A stretch of DNA of 64,000 bases. It comes from Argopecten irradians (lineage: Eukaryota > Mollusca > Bivalvia > Pectinida > Pectinidae). A program made the translations under genes and the position numbers. Of the stretch, positions 37,641 to 50,200 are shown piece by piece. The notes beneath the pieces were generated by a model that was given only the letters and a program-made list of their open reading frames with translations, ran no database searches and was not told the origin of the DNA. How positions within the stretch are numbered: the stretch's first letter is position 1; the number at the start of each line of letters is the position of its first letter. The DNA lies in NCBI RefSeq assembly GCF_041381155.1, contig NC_091145.1, positions 41,939,697 through 42,003,696 on the forward strand, written 5' to 3'.

Positions 37641-38361
37641 TCATTTTGTAATTAAATTTATTCAGGGATTTGAAAAAAAGAACTCGCACTGACATGTGCT
37701 ACAGTCTTATTGGATGGTCATCCATGGAAAGTATTACTGATATAAAGAGATTGTTATGTTTTGGAAGGTTGTGTAGAATGGAGCGTAATACATTATTATT
37801 TAAGATATTTTTAAATCGATTGATTGATCTGTGCTATGGACAGATACAAATAAATTAATTCATCAGCAGAGACTAAGAATCATTCATAAGTATAGTCTCA
37901 ATAGTTATGTACATGATTTTATAGATAACTGTATTTTTCCTAATAATAGAAAATGGAAAACTATTGTCAAAATGTCTGTCACCACAAAACACGAAAATCA
38001 TTTCAGAGAACGTATTTTAAATGACCATGATATTTGTAAATTTAGAAATATTCATTAACAGTTTAAACCACACTGTTTATGGATGATATCTAAGAAATAC
38101 CCTGTTCTTAGAGACAAAATATATTTTATCATGAATTTAATTGTAAAAATGGGAACCGAAAATTCAACAAAACTTTGTCATAGATGTGGAATGATTTTTC
38201 AAGATTTAACAAAATATGTTATTTTAAGTTGTGATCTTATCAGCAACTATAGGGATAAATTATGGATGGATATAGGCAATATTCATAATTTAACATTTAT
38301 TCAGTATATACATTTCTTAACTAAAGATGAATTAATATATAAACTCTTTGGAAGCGAATAA
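37641..38361 (+). pseudogene. LINE ORF2 C-terminal fragment
   Basis: The plus strand encodes pieces resembling the region after the RT domain of non-LTR elements. These are SLIGWSSMESITDIKRLLCF...LCRMERNTLLFKIF (37670-37858), then in another frame IHKYSLNSYVHDFI...FPNNRKWK (37831-38058) and, after one in-frame stop, LCHRCGMIFQDLTKYVILSC with RDKLWMDI (38083-38361). The C-x2-CG-x9-Y-x4-C pattern is a decayed zinc knuckle where the His is replaced. One frameshift and one stop make it dead. Confidence 0.72.
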
Positions 38362-38719
38362 GAATTCAGATTACGGCAGTAAGATTTAGAAGATTTTAGA
38401 ATTGTCTGTGTTATAAATATTTACAATATGTTCTCTCTCTACAATAACTAATCTATTAGATTGTGATGGTATATTACTAACAAAGTTATTTATTCATCAA
38501 GTATTTTAATATCATTAAAAAAACCTATATTCTTATTCAATGTCACATAAAAAATATGTAATTGCAACTCTTTGTTCAATAACGATTGCAAATTGTTTTA
38601 CAAAATTTGTTTTTCCTTTAATCATAATTTAATTTTGCATATAATGTCTTTATTTATATAAATATTTTTAGAAAATTATATTGTAATCTTCAGTTTCGAG
38701 GAAATAAATACTATAATTA

Positions 38720-38965
38720 TCAAAATGCGTTGATTTTTTTCTCCAATATTTTGGAAAGTAATATTTTGTGAAGCAGTCTATTTTTAGTTGCATTGACCTT
38801 TGTAGTTGACCTTTTGATCCTAAATTCAATCCCAAGCTGTATTGTCCCAAATACTACCATTGTGTGAAATTTGAGTAAAATCCATTCATTAGTTCTCAAG
38901 TTATCATCTGGAAACCAAATCCAGACAGACAGACATACAAACGGGAACAAACACTAAAGTCCCCT
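38720..38965. repeat. Dispersed repeat module with GACAGACAGACA tail
   Basis: Third copy of the 37316-37640 module family (CATTGACCTTTGTAGTTGAC, CTCAAGTTATCATCTGGAAA), ending in CAGACAGACAGACATAC. The LINE fragment at 37641-38361 appears to interrupt the module series. Confidence 0.6.
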
Positions 38966-40150
38966 CCAGCAGGCTTGAGACGAACAAAGTGTGAAATTAT
39001 AACGTATCAATTTTTTTAAACACATTTTAGTGAAGTTAACAAACTTTGTAACGGGACAAAAAATCAAGCACATTGAGCCCTATTTATGGTGGTTTTAGAA
39101 ACTTTTTTTTCCTTTTGAATGCAAATTTTAGATCTTCGGATTATGTAAATACATGTATTCAGAAAGTTTCATGGAGCTGTGTTGAACGGTTTTGCAGTTA
39201 TAGTCCGGAAAGAAAAGGAAACAATATATCTGGAAAGAAAGAAAGTGAAGGATATAGTCGATATTTCACCCGAACTGATAAGATACGGGTAATGGCATGT
39301 TTACTGTGTGTATTGATTAACTTCTCCTCACACCTGTGTCCGTGTTATTGAGTGGATATGGATGTTGCCCTGTTCTGTGAACTGTCTGTCTATTGTTGAG
39401 TCAATGACACTAGGCCATATTAATATATCTATATAGATTTCGTGTCACATTAACATTCATACGGAATAAACTGCGAAGTGTCAAATAGAAAAATAAAACT
39501 CAAGTCCGATTTCCATTATCCCAGAAATTCAGGTGAAGGTTTTGCACGTAGATAAAAATCTATGAACTTGTAATTGATCCTCGTCTACAAGTAAAATCCA
39601 TTTCCTCTGTACATTATGGAAAGGCGTTTCATAATTCCACCAAAATCCGTAATGTGATATTAAAAAAATCGACAAGGATCGGCCATTTCAGTGTTGAAAC
39701 TTTTAATGTATTCTTTCCAGATCCAACTAAGGTATGATAATTTATTTTGGGGGGTTCCAGTCAGTTGGGTCCAGTGGTCGATTTTCATCACTTTCTTCTT
39801 GTAGCTATTATTTCTCAGAAACCATTAGTGGGATTCCAAATGAACGCCACATCATTACCGAGAGTGTACTAGTGCACATTTTATGTAACTGGTTAGAAAA
39901 TTGGCGCCATTCTGTAACTTCTGCTTGGTCAAATGTATTGTCCGATTTCAGAGTTAATCTGTATAATCTTGTGTTTTCATGGATGATGACTACGTCCGTA
40001 CGTGTCAGTACATTTAAAGTTTGGAAAGGAAACAAAATGCAAATGTGAGGAACGCCTAGATAAGACTAAATCTTTTAACTTTACAACATCGGAGAACAAA
40101 TTGTATCCATTAGTGCTTTTATAACAGTTTGAAAAATATGATTATAGAGT
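38966..40150. other. Intergenic DNA with weak repeat fragments
   Basis: A piece near 39100-39230 (CATGGAGCTGTGTTGAACGG, GCAGTTATAGTCCGGAAAGA) resembles sequence at 54850-54925 (TCATGGAGCCCAGTTTGA, GGAGTTATAGTCTGGAAATG) and is probably another dispersed repeat. No exon is convincing. Confidence 0.4.
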
Positions 40151-40480
40151 AACTGAGATTTTTTTTAGATCTGATTTCTTTAAAGATCCCTTCAGTTCTT
40201 TCTGAAAAGAGCGGTAACAAACTTCAAACATCAAAATCCAAGATGGAGACCGGCGGCCGGTCGGCTATCTTGTTGACCAATCTCTCCGAAAATGCAATAC
40301 GCACAACTTGGGCACTTAGTAACTTAGGGAACATATCTATGAAATTTAAGACAGACTCCTTCCATGCTTTCTGTGAAAAAGTGGTAATAAGAAGAATCGG
40401 TAATGGAAGGACGGACGGACGAACTGACCACGGACGAAAGGCAAGTTGAATAGTCAACCATCTGATGACGGTGGACTAAA
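40151..40480. repeat. Dispersed repeat with GGACGGACGGACGAAC tail
   Basis: It contains CAAGATGGAGACCGGCGGCC, GGGAACATATCTATGAAATT and a terminal run of GGACGGACGGACGAACTGAC, the hallmark arrangement of interspersed repeats common in bivalve genomes. The short open frames on both strands are shadows of it. Confidence 0.65.
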
Positions 40481-40794
40481 AGGTAATGGTTCAGTTAACA
40501 CAAAGTCATGAAACTTGTTAGGTTATTGCTTTAATAGCATAATAAAACAAATACAACAGTATAAAACAAGAAGTGTTTGCGTTGGTAAAAACCACCAGGG
40601 TTGTTAACTATAAGCAGTATCACCACCCATAAGTACTTATATGTATAATTATACACTGAAGTCTTTCTTGCCTCATTAATACAATATCACTTACATTCAA
40701 CAATAAAGAATATTTCCAAGCATATATTGACAGTTGGGATATTCCATGAGAAATAGGATAATTTAATACATGTGACGGGGACAAAGTTAAGTGG

Positions 40795-43650
40795 TAAACT
40801 TCATGACTGGAGCCTTATGATTGGAGGTGGTGGGAAACATTATTGGGGTAGAGTCACAGAGGTGATGTAGACAATATTGTACAAGTGGTGACAGTAACAA
40901 AATAATACATGCTTTTAAAGCTGATAGAAACCACAAGTGGTGGTGGATAATTTTATGGGTGGTGCCACAAGTGGTGAAAAGAGATGTAATGATGGATTCC
41001 ATCAACAGCGATGCGAACTGGCAGTGATAAAGGTGGTGGTAGGGAACAATGAGGACAATGTGGTGAGGGGAAGCATGGTAATGAGGGTAACATTGGAATG
41101 AGTGCCACATGTGGTGGGGGACATTATGATGAGTACCACATGTGGTGATTGGAAACAATGATGGATGCCACAAGTGGTGATTGAAAACAATAATTGGTGC
41201 CATAAGTGGTGATTTGAATATAATGATAGGTGGTGGATAAAATTATTGGTGGAGCCACAAGTGGTGAAAAGAGATGTCATGATTGATTCCATCAACGGTG
41301 ATTAGAACTGGCAACGACAAAGGTGGTAGGGAACACTAAGGGCAATGTGGTGAGGGGAAGTATGGTAATGAGGGTAACATTGGAATGAGTGCCACATGTG
41401 GTGGGGGACATTATGATGAGTACCACATATGGTGATTGGAAACAATGATGGATGCCACAAGTGGTGATTGAAAACAATGATGGGTGCCACAAGTAGTGAT
41501 TGAAAATAATTATTTGATGGATGCCACAAGTGGTGACTGGAAATAATAATGATGGATGCCACAAGTGGAGATCGGAAACAATGATTGGTGCCACAAGTGG
41601 AAATTGGAAATGAAATAATGGGTGCCAAAAGCAGTGGTGGATAATATTATGGGTGGTACCACAAGTGGTGATTGAGAGATGTAATAAGGATTCCATCAAC
41701 GGTGATGAGAATTGGTGACAAAGGTGGTAGGGAACACTGAGGGCAATGTGGTTAGGGGAAGTATGGTAATGAGGGTAACAATACAATGATGGGAGTCACA
41801 AGTGGTGATTCGAAACAATGATAGGTGCCACACGTGGTGATTGGAAATATAATGATGGGTGACCCAAGTGGTGATTGGAAACAATATTGGGTGCTCCAAG
41901 TGGTGATTGGAAACAATGATGGGTGCAACATGTGGTGATTGGAAAAATGATGGGTGCCACATATCGTGATTGGTAATATAATGATGGGTGCCACATGTAG
42001 TGATTGGAAACAATATTGGGTGCCACATATCGTGATTGGTAATAAAATGATTGCTGCCACATGTGGTGATTGGAAACAATGATGGGTGCCACATGTGGTG
42101 ATTAGAAACAACGATGGGTGCCACATATCGTGATTGGTAATATAATGATTGGTGCCACATGTAGTGATTGGAAACAATGATGGGTGCCACATGTGGTGAA
42201 TGATGGGCGCCACATGTGGTGATTGGAAACAATATTGGGTGCCACATATCGTGATTGGTAATATAATGATTGGTGCCACATGTGGTGATTGGAAACAATG
42301 ATGGATGCCACATATCGTTATTGGTAATATAATAATGGGTGCCACAAGTGGTGATTGGAAACAATGATGGGTGCCACATGTGGTGAATGGAAACAATGAT
42401 GGATGCCACAAGTGGTGATTGGAAAGAATGATAGATGCCACATGTTGTGATTTGAAACAGTGATGGATCCCACAAGTGGTGATTGGAAACAATGATGGGT
42501 GCCACAAGTGGTGATTGGAAACAATGATGGGTGCCACAAGTGGTGATTGGAAACAATGATGGGTGCCACAAGTGGTGAGGGGAAGCAATAATGGGTGCCA
42601 CAAGTAGTGATTGGAAATAAAATGATGGGTGCCACAAGTGGTAATTGGAAATATGATAATTGCCACACATGGTGATTAAAAACAATGATGAGTGCCACAA
42701 GTGGTGATTGGAAACAATGATGGGTGCCACAAGTGGTTATTGGAAATATAATGTTTTGTGCAACAAGTGGTGATTTGAAACAATGATTGGTACCACAAGT
42801 GGTGATTGGAAACAATGATGGGTGCCACAACTGTTGATTTGAAACAACGATGGGTGCCACAAATGATGATTGGAAACAATAATGGGTGCCACAAGTGGTG
42901 ATAAGCAACAATGATGGTGCCACAAGTGGTGATTGTAAATATAATGATGGATGTCACAAGTGGTGATTGAATACAATGATGAATGCCACAAGTTGTGACT
43001 GGAAATATAATGATAGATGCCACCAGTGCCACAAGTGGTGATTGGAAACAACGATGGGTGCCACAAGTTGTGATAAAAACAATGATGGGTGCCACAAGTG
43101 GTGATTGAAAACAATGATGGGTGCCACAAGTGGTGATTGGAAAGAATGATAGATGCCACATGTTGTGATTTGAATATAATGATAGGTGGTGGATAATATT
43201 ATTGGTGGAGCCACAAGTGGTGAAAAGAGATGTCATGATGTCCATCAACGGCGATAAGAACTGGCAACGACAAAGGTGGTAGGGAACACTGAGGACAATG
43301 TGGTGAGGGGAAGTATGGTAATGAGGGTAACATTGGAATAAGTGCAACATGTGGTGGGGGACATTATGATGAATACCACATGTGGTGATTGAATATGATG
43401 ATAGGTGTCACAAGAGGTGATTTGAAATATAATGATGGGTGCCACATGTGGTGATTATAAACATTGATGGGTGCCACAAGTGGTGATTGGAAATATAATT
43501 GGTGATAGGAAACAATGATGGGTGCCACAAATGGTGATTGTAAACAATGATGGGTGCCACAAGTGGTGATTGGACACAATGATTGGCACCACAAGTGGTG
43601 ATTGGAAACAATGACTGGTGCCACAAATGGTGATTGGAAACAATTATGAG
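40795..43650. repeat. Minisatellite, 31-32-bp unit with higher-order blocks, about 90 units
   Basis: Landmarks are GTGGTGATTGGAAACAATGA and TGGGTGCCACAAGTGG. Longer blocks with CAAAGGTGGTAGGGAACACT and GGGTAACATTGGAATGAGTG recur near 40990-41140, 41300-41440, 41690-41790 and 43250-43390, giving a higher-order structure. All minus-strand frames stay open for long runs (up to 344 residues of HHLWHPSLFPITTCGTHH-like text), which is low-complexity by-product. It lies downstream of the reelin gene's 3' end. Confidence 0.93.
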
Positions 43651-43702
43651 TTATGAAATATTAGAAAGTAACTACAATTGTGACATGTTGGGAAATGAGA
43701 TC

Positions 43703-43708
43703 TTTATT
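43703..43708 (-). promoter_or_regulatory. Candidate poly(A) signal of the reelin gene
   Basis: AATAAA on the minus strand about 480 bp after the stop codon at 44190-44192. It would end the 3' UTR just before the 31-32-bp array. Confidence 0.5.
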
Positions 43709-44189
43709 GGGGCCATATGTGGTAGAATGACATTATTAATGACAAAGTATATATTTAATGACAAGAAACATTACCAGCAGTAGGTGCTATATGAAGATTA
43801 TATCCTCAGCGAGTCCATATGTTACAAAGTGTTATATTTAGGAAATATTGTAAAACACTTGGGTCACAAGTTATTTGGGATCAGATTTAACATTACCAAA
43901 GTTTGTGTATTGTGTAAGAGAGAGATGAGCGAGATCTGTTTTATGTTACTGATGCTGTATTTATGTATGATCATGCTGTTGTACATGAAGTGACTAGCCA
44001 CAGAATGTCATGAAGGTGTTCAGAAGTTAGTTTTATAAGTTTGAGTCTGTGTTAACTTCATTCCTATATCACACATTCATTTACATCCAGATATTTTGAA
44101 TACAATCAATTAAATAAGATTAAATCCCAGGTAAATTTTATGGATGATCCAAATGTACATTGGTACAAATAAGTACAATAAAATCTCAT

Positions 44190-44241
44190 TTACTCTCCTC
44201 TCCATTTACTTCGTCTGAATCTCGAAAAGGAATTATGATTT
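44190..44241 (-). CDS. RELN: Reelin last exon (basic C-terminal tail)
   Basis: The acceptor TTTCTTTATCTTCCAG on the minus strand precedes 44241. One nucleotide completes the split codon, then NHNSFSRFRRSKWRGE and TAA. The basic, Arg-rich end parallels the short conserved C-terminal region of vertebrate reelin (ends in several Arg), which matters there for secretion and signalling. Only 16 full codons before the stop, so easily missed by gene prediction. Confidence 0.8.
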
Positions 44242-47200
44242 CTGGAAGATAAAGAAAATATTTGGGATTATAAAATATTGAAAATGCTTTGTTATTACAT
44301 TATACATGTACGTGGTTGTATACTTGAGAAAAATATAACTAATATTAAACAAAATTTTGCATAACTCGAACATGAATTAAAATCTTTCACAAATATCTAT
44401 ATATCGCCATCACGACTTACATAATGATTTCTACAAGATCTATGACCCACTGGTTGTGTCCCTCCCTGTCGTGACTTACATTATGAATTCTACATGATCT
44501 ATGACCCACAAGTTGTGTCCCACCCCGTCATGACTTACGTTATGATTTCTACAAGATCTATGACCCACTGGTTGTGTCCCTCCCCGTCGTGACTTACATT
44601 ATGAATTCTACATTATCTATGACCCACAAGTTGTGTCCCACCCCGTCATGACTTACGTTATGATTTCTACAAGATCTATGACCCACTGGTTGTGTCCCTC
44701 CCCGTCATGACTTACGTTATGATTTCTACAAGATCTATGACCCACTGGTTGTGTCCCTCCCCGTCGTGACTTACGTTATGATTTCTACAAGATCTATGAC
44801 CCACTGGTTGTGTCCCTCCCCGTCATGACTTACGTTATGATTTCTACAAGATCTATGACCCACTGGTTGTGTCCCTCCCCGTCATGACTTACGTTATGAT
44901 TTCTACAAGATCTATGACCCACTGGTTGTGTCCCTCCCCGTCATGACTTACGTTATGATTTCTACAAGATCTATGACCCACTGGTTGTGTCCCTCCCCGT
45001 CGTGACTTACATTATGATTTCTACAAGATCTATGACCCACTGGTCGTGTGTCCCTCCCCGTCGTGACTTACGTTATGATTTCTACAAGATCTATGACCCA
45101 CTGGTTGTGTCCCTCCCCGTCATGACTTACGTTATGATTTCTACAAGATCTATGACCCACTGGTTGTGTCCCTCCCCGTCATGACTTACGTTATGATTTC
45201 TACAAGATCTATGACCACTGGTTGTGTCCCTCCCCGTCATGACTTACTTATGATTTCTACAAGATCTATGACCCACTGGTGTGTCCCTGACTTACTTACA
45301 TTATGATTTCTACAAGATCTATGACCCACTGGTTGTGTCCCTCCCCGTCATGACTTACATTATGATTTCTACAAGATCTATGACCCACTGGTTGTGTCCC
45401 TCCCCGTCATGACTTACGTTATGATTTCTACAAGATCTATGACCCACTGGTTGTGTCCCTCCCTGTGGTGACTTACATAATGATTTCTACAAGATCTATG
45501 ACCCACTGGTTGTGTCCCTCCCCGTCGTGACTTACATAATGATTTCTACAAGATCTATGACCCACTGGTTGTGTCCCTCCCCGTGGTGACTTACATTATG
45601 ATTTCTACAAGATCTATGACCCACTGGTTGTGTCCCTCCCCGTGGTGACTTACATAATGATTTCTACAAGATCTATGACCCACTGGTTGTGTCCCTCCCC
45701 GTCATGACTTACGTTATGATTTCTACAAGATCTATGACCCACTGGTTGTGTCCCTCCCCGTCATGACTTACGTTATGATTTCTACAAGATCTATGACCCA
45801 CTGGTTGTGTCCCTCCCCGTCATGACTTACGTTATGATTTCTACAAGATCTATGACCCACTGGTTGTGTCCCTCCCCGTCATGACTTACGTTATGATTTC
45901 TACATGATCTATGACCCACTGGTTGTGTCCCTCCCCGTCATGACTTACGTTATGATTTCTACATGATCTATGACCCACTGGTTGTGTCCCTCCCCGTCAT
46001 GACTTACGTTATGATTTCTACAAGATCTATGACCCACTGGTTGTGTCCCTCCCCGTCATGACTTACGTTATGATTTCTACAAGATCTATGACCCACTGGT
46101 TGTGTCCCTCCCCCCGTCATGACTTACGTTATGATTTCTACAAGATCTATGACCCACTGGTTGTGTCCCTCCCCGTCATGACTTACGTTATGATTTCTAC
46201 AAGATCTATGACCCACTGGTTGTGTCCCTCCCCGTCATGACTTACGTTATGATTTCTACAAGATCTATGACCCACTGGTTGTGTCCCTCCCCGTCATGAC
46301 TTACGTTATGATTTCTACAAGATCTATGACCCACTGGTTGTGTCCCTCCCCGTCATGACTTACGTTATGATTTCTAAATGATCTATGACCCACTGGTCGT
46401 GTCCCTCCCCGTCATGACTTACGTTATGATTTCTACAAGATCTATGACCCACTGGTCGTGTCCCTCCCCGTCATGACTTACGTTATGATTTCTACAAGAT
46501 CTATGACCCACTGGTCGTGTCCCTCCCCGTCATGACTTACGTTATGATTTCTACAAGATCTATGACCCACTGGTCGTGTCCCTCCCCGTCATGACTTACG
46601 TTATGATTTCTACAAGATCTATGACCCACTGGTCGTGTCCCTCCCCGTCATGACTTACGTTATGATTTCTACAAGATCTATGACCCACTGGTTGTGTCCC
46701 TCCCCGTCATGACTTACGTTATGATTTCTACAAGATCTATGACCCACTGGTCGTGTCCCTCCCCGTCATGACTTACGTTATGATTTCTAAAAGATCTATG
46801 ACCCACTGGTTGTGTCCCTCCCCGTCATGACTTACGTTATGATTTCTACAAGATCTATGACCCACTGGTTGTGTCCCTCCCTGTGGTGACTTACATAATG
46901 ATTTCTACAAGATCTATGACCCACTGGTCGTGTCCCTCCCTGTCGTGACTTACGTTATGATTTCTACAAGATCTATGACCCACTGGTTGTGTCCCTCCCC
47001 GTCATGACTTACGTTATGATTTCTACAAGATCTATGACCCACTGGTCGTGTCTCTCCCCGTCATGACTTACGTTATGATTTCTAAAAGATCTATGACCCA
47101 CTGGTTGTGTCCCTCCCCGTCATGACTTACGTTATGATTTCTACAAGATCTATGACCCACTGGTTGTGTCCCTCCCCGTCATGACTTACGTTATGATTTC

Positions 47201-50200
47201 TACAAGATCTATGACCCACTGGTTGTGTCCCTCCCCGTCATGACTTACGTTATGATTTCTACAAGATCTATGACCCACTGGTTGTGTCCCTCCCCGTCAT
47301 GACTTACGTTATGATTTCTACAAGATCTATGACCCACTGGTTGTGTCCCTCCCCGTCATGACTTAGTTATGATTTCTACAAGATCTATGACCCACTGGTT
47401 GTGTCCCTCCCCGTCATGACTTACGTTATGATTTCTACAAGATCTATGACCCACTGGTTGTGTCCCTCCCCGTCATGACTTACGTTATGATTTCTACAAG
47501 ATCTATGACCCACTGGTTGTGTCCCTCCCCGTCATGACTTACGTTATGATTTCTACAAGATCTATGACCCACTGGTTGTGTCCCTCCCCGTCATGACTTA
47601 CGTTATGATTTCTACAAGATCTATGACCCACTGGTTGTGTCCCTCCCCGTCATGACTTACGTTATGATTTCTACAAGATCTATGACCCACTGGTTGTGTG
47701 TCCCTCCCCGTCATGACTTACGTTATGATTTCTACAAGATCTATGACCCACTGGTTGTGTCCCTCCCCGTCATGACTTACGTTATGATTTCTTCATGATC
47801 TATGACCCACTGGGTGTGTCCCTCCCCGTCATGACTTACGTTATGATTTCTACAAGATCTATGACCCACTGGTTGTGTCCCTCCCCGTCATGACTTACGT
47901 TATGATTTCTACAATGATCTATGACCCACTGGTTGTGTCCCTCCCCGTCATGACTTACGTTATGATTTCTACAAGATCTATGACCCACTGGTTGTGTCCC
48001 TCCCCGTCATGACTTACGTTATGATTTCTACAAGATCTATGACCCACTGGTGTGTCCTCCCGTCATGACTTAGTTATGATTTCTACAAGATCTATGACCC
48101 ACTGGTGTGTCCCTCCCCGTCATGACTTACGTTATGATTTCTACAAGATCTATGACCTACTGGTTGTGTCCCTCCCCGTCGTGACTTACGTTATGATTTC
48201 TACAAGATCTATGACCCACTGGTTGTGTCCCTCCCCGTCATGACTTACGTTATGATTTCTACAAGATCTATGACCCACTGGTTGTGTCCCTCCCCGTCAT
48301 GACTTACGTTATGATTTCTACAAGATCTATGACCCACTGGTTGTGTCCCTCCCCGTCATGACTTACGTTATGATTTCTACAAGATCTATGACCCACTGGT
48401 TGTGTCCCTCCCCGTCATGACTTACGTTATGATTTCTACAAGATCTATGACCCACTGGTTGTGTCCCTCCCCGTCATGACTTACGTTATGATTTCTACAA
48501 GATCTATGACCCACTGGTTGTGTCCCTCCCCGTCATGACTTACGTTATGATTTCTACAAGATCTATGACCCACTGGTTGTGTCCCTCCCCGTCATGACTT
48601 ACGTTATGATTTCTACAAGATCTATGACCCACTGGTTGTGTCCCTCCCCGTCATGACTTACGTTATGATTTCTACAAGATCTATGACCCACTGGTTGTGT
48701 CCCTCCCCGTCATGACTTACGTTATGATTTCTACAAGATCTATGACCCACTGGTTGTGTCCCTCCCCGTCATGACTTACGTTATGATTTCTACAAGATCT
48801 ATGACCCACTGGTTGTGTCCCTCCCCGTCATGACTTACGTTATGATTTCTACAAGATCTATGACCCACTGGTTGTGTCCCTCCCCGTCATGACTTACGTT
48901 ATGATTTCTACAAGATCTATGACCCACTGGTTGTGTCCCTCCCCGTCATGACTTACGTTATGATTTCTACATGATCTATGACCCACTGGTTGTGTCCCTC
49001 CCCGTCATGACTTACGTTATGATTTCTACAAGATCTATGACCCACTGGTTGTGTCCCTCCCCGTCATGACTTACGTTATGATTTCTACAAGATCTATGAC
49101 CCACTGGTTGTGTCCCTCCCCGTCATGACTTACGTTATGATTTCTACAAGATCTATGACCCACTGGTCGTGTCCCTCCCCGTCATGACTTACGTTATGAT
49201 TTCTACAAGATCTATGACCCACTGGTTGTGTCCCTCCCCGTCATGACTTACGTTATGATTTCTACAAGATCTATGACCCACTGGTTGTGTCCCTCCCCGT
49301 CATGACTTACGTTATGATTTCTACAAGATCTATGACCCACTGGTCGTGTCCCTCCCCGTCATGACTTACGTTATGATTTCTACAAGATCTATGACCCACT
49401 GGTTGTGTCCCTCCCCGTCATGACTTACGTTATGATTTCTACAAGATCTATGACCCACTGGTGTGTCCCTCCCCGTCATGACTTACGTTATGATTTCTAC
49501 AAGATCTATGACCCACTGGTTGTGTCCCTCCCCGTCATGACTTACGTTATGATTTCTACAAGATCTATGACCCACTGGTTGTGTCCCTCCCCGTCATGAC
49601 TTACGTTATGATTTCTACAAGATCTATGACCCACTGGTTGTGTCCCTCCCGTTGACTTACTATGATTTCTAAAGATCTGACCCACTGGTGTGTCCCTCCC
49701 CGTCATGACTTACATAATGATTTCTACAAGATCTATGACCCACTGGTTGTGTCCCTCCCCGTCATGACTTACGTTATGATTTCTACAAGATCTATGACCC
49801 ACTGTGTCCGTGTGACTTACTATGATTTCTACCCGTCATGACTTACGTGACTTATGATTTCTACAAGATCTATGACCCACTGGTTGTGTCCCTCCCCGTC
49901 ATGACTTACGTTATGATTTCTACAAGATCTATGACCCACTGGTTGTGTCCCTCCCCGTCGTAACTTACGTTATGATTTCTACAAGATCTATGACCCACTG
50001 GTCGTGTCCCTCCCCGTCATGACTTACGTTATGATTTCTACAAGATCTATGACCCACTGGTGTGTCCCTCCCCGTCATGACTTACGTTATGATTTCTACA
50101 AGATCTATGACCCACTGGTTGTGTCCCTCCCCGTCATGACTTACGTTATGATTTCTACAAGATCTATGACCCACTGGTTGTGTCCCTCCCCGTCATGACT

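Noticed and set aside
40787..43643. Overlapping minus-strand frames up to 344 residues rich in His, Trp, Cys and Pro
   Set aside because: All frames of the 31-32-bp array are open and give the same low-complexity text; a repeat by-product.
43784..43993. 69-residue plus-strand frame with a hydrophobic end
   Set aside because: It falls in the inferred 3' UTR of the reelin gene on the opposite strand, with no supporting feature.
44987..50198. Plus-strand frames of about 64 residues (MTYVMISTRSMTHWL-like)
   Set aside because: Products of the 59-bp array F, antisense to reelin.
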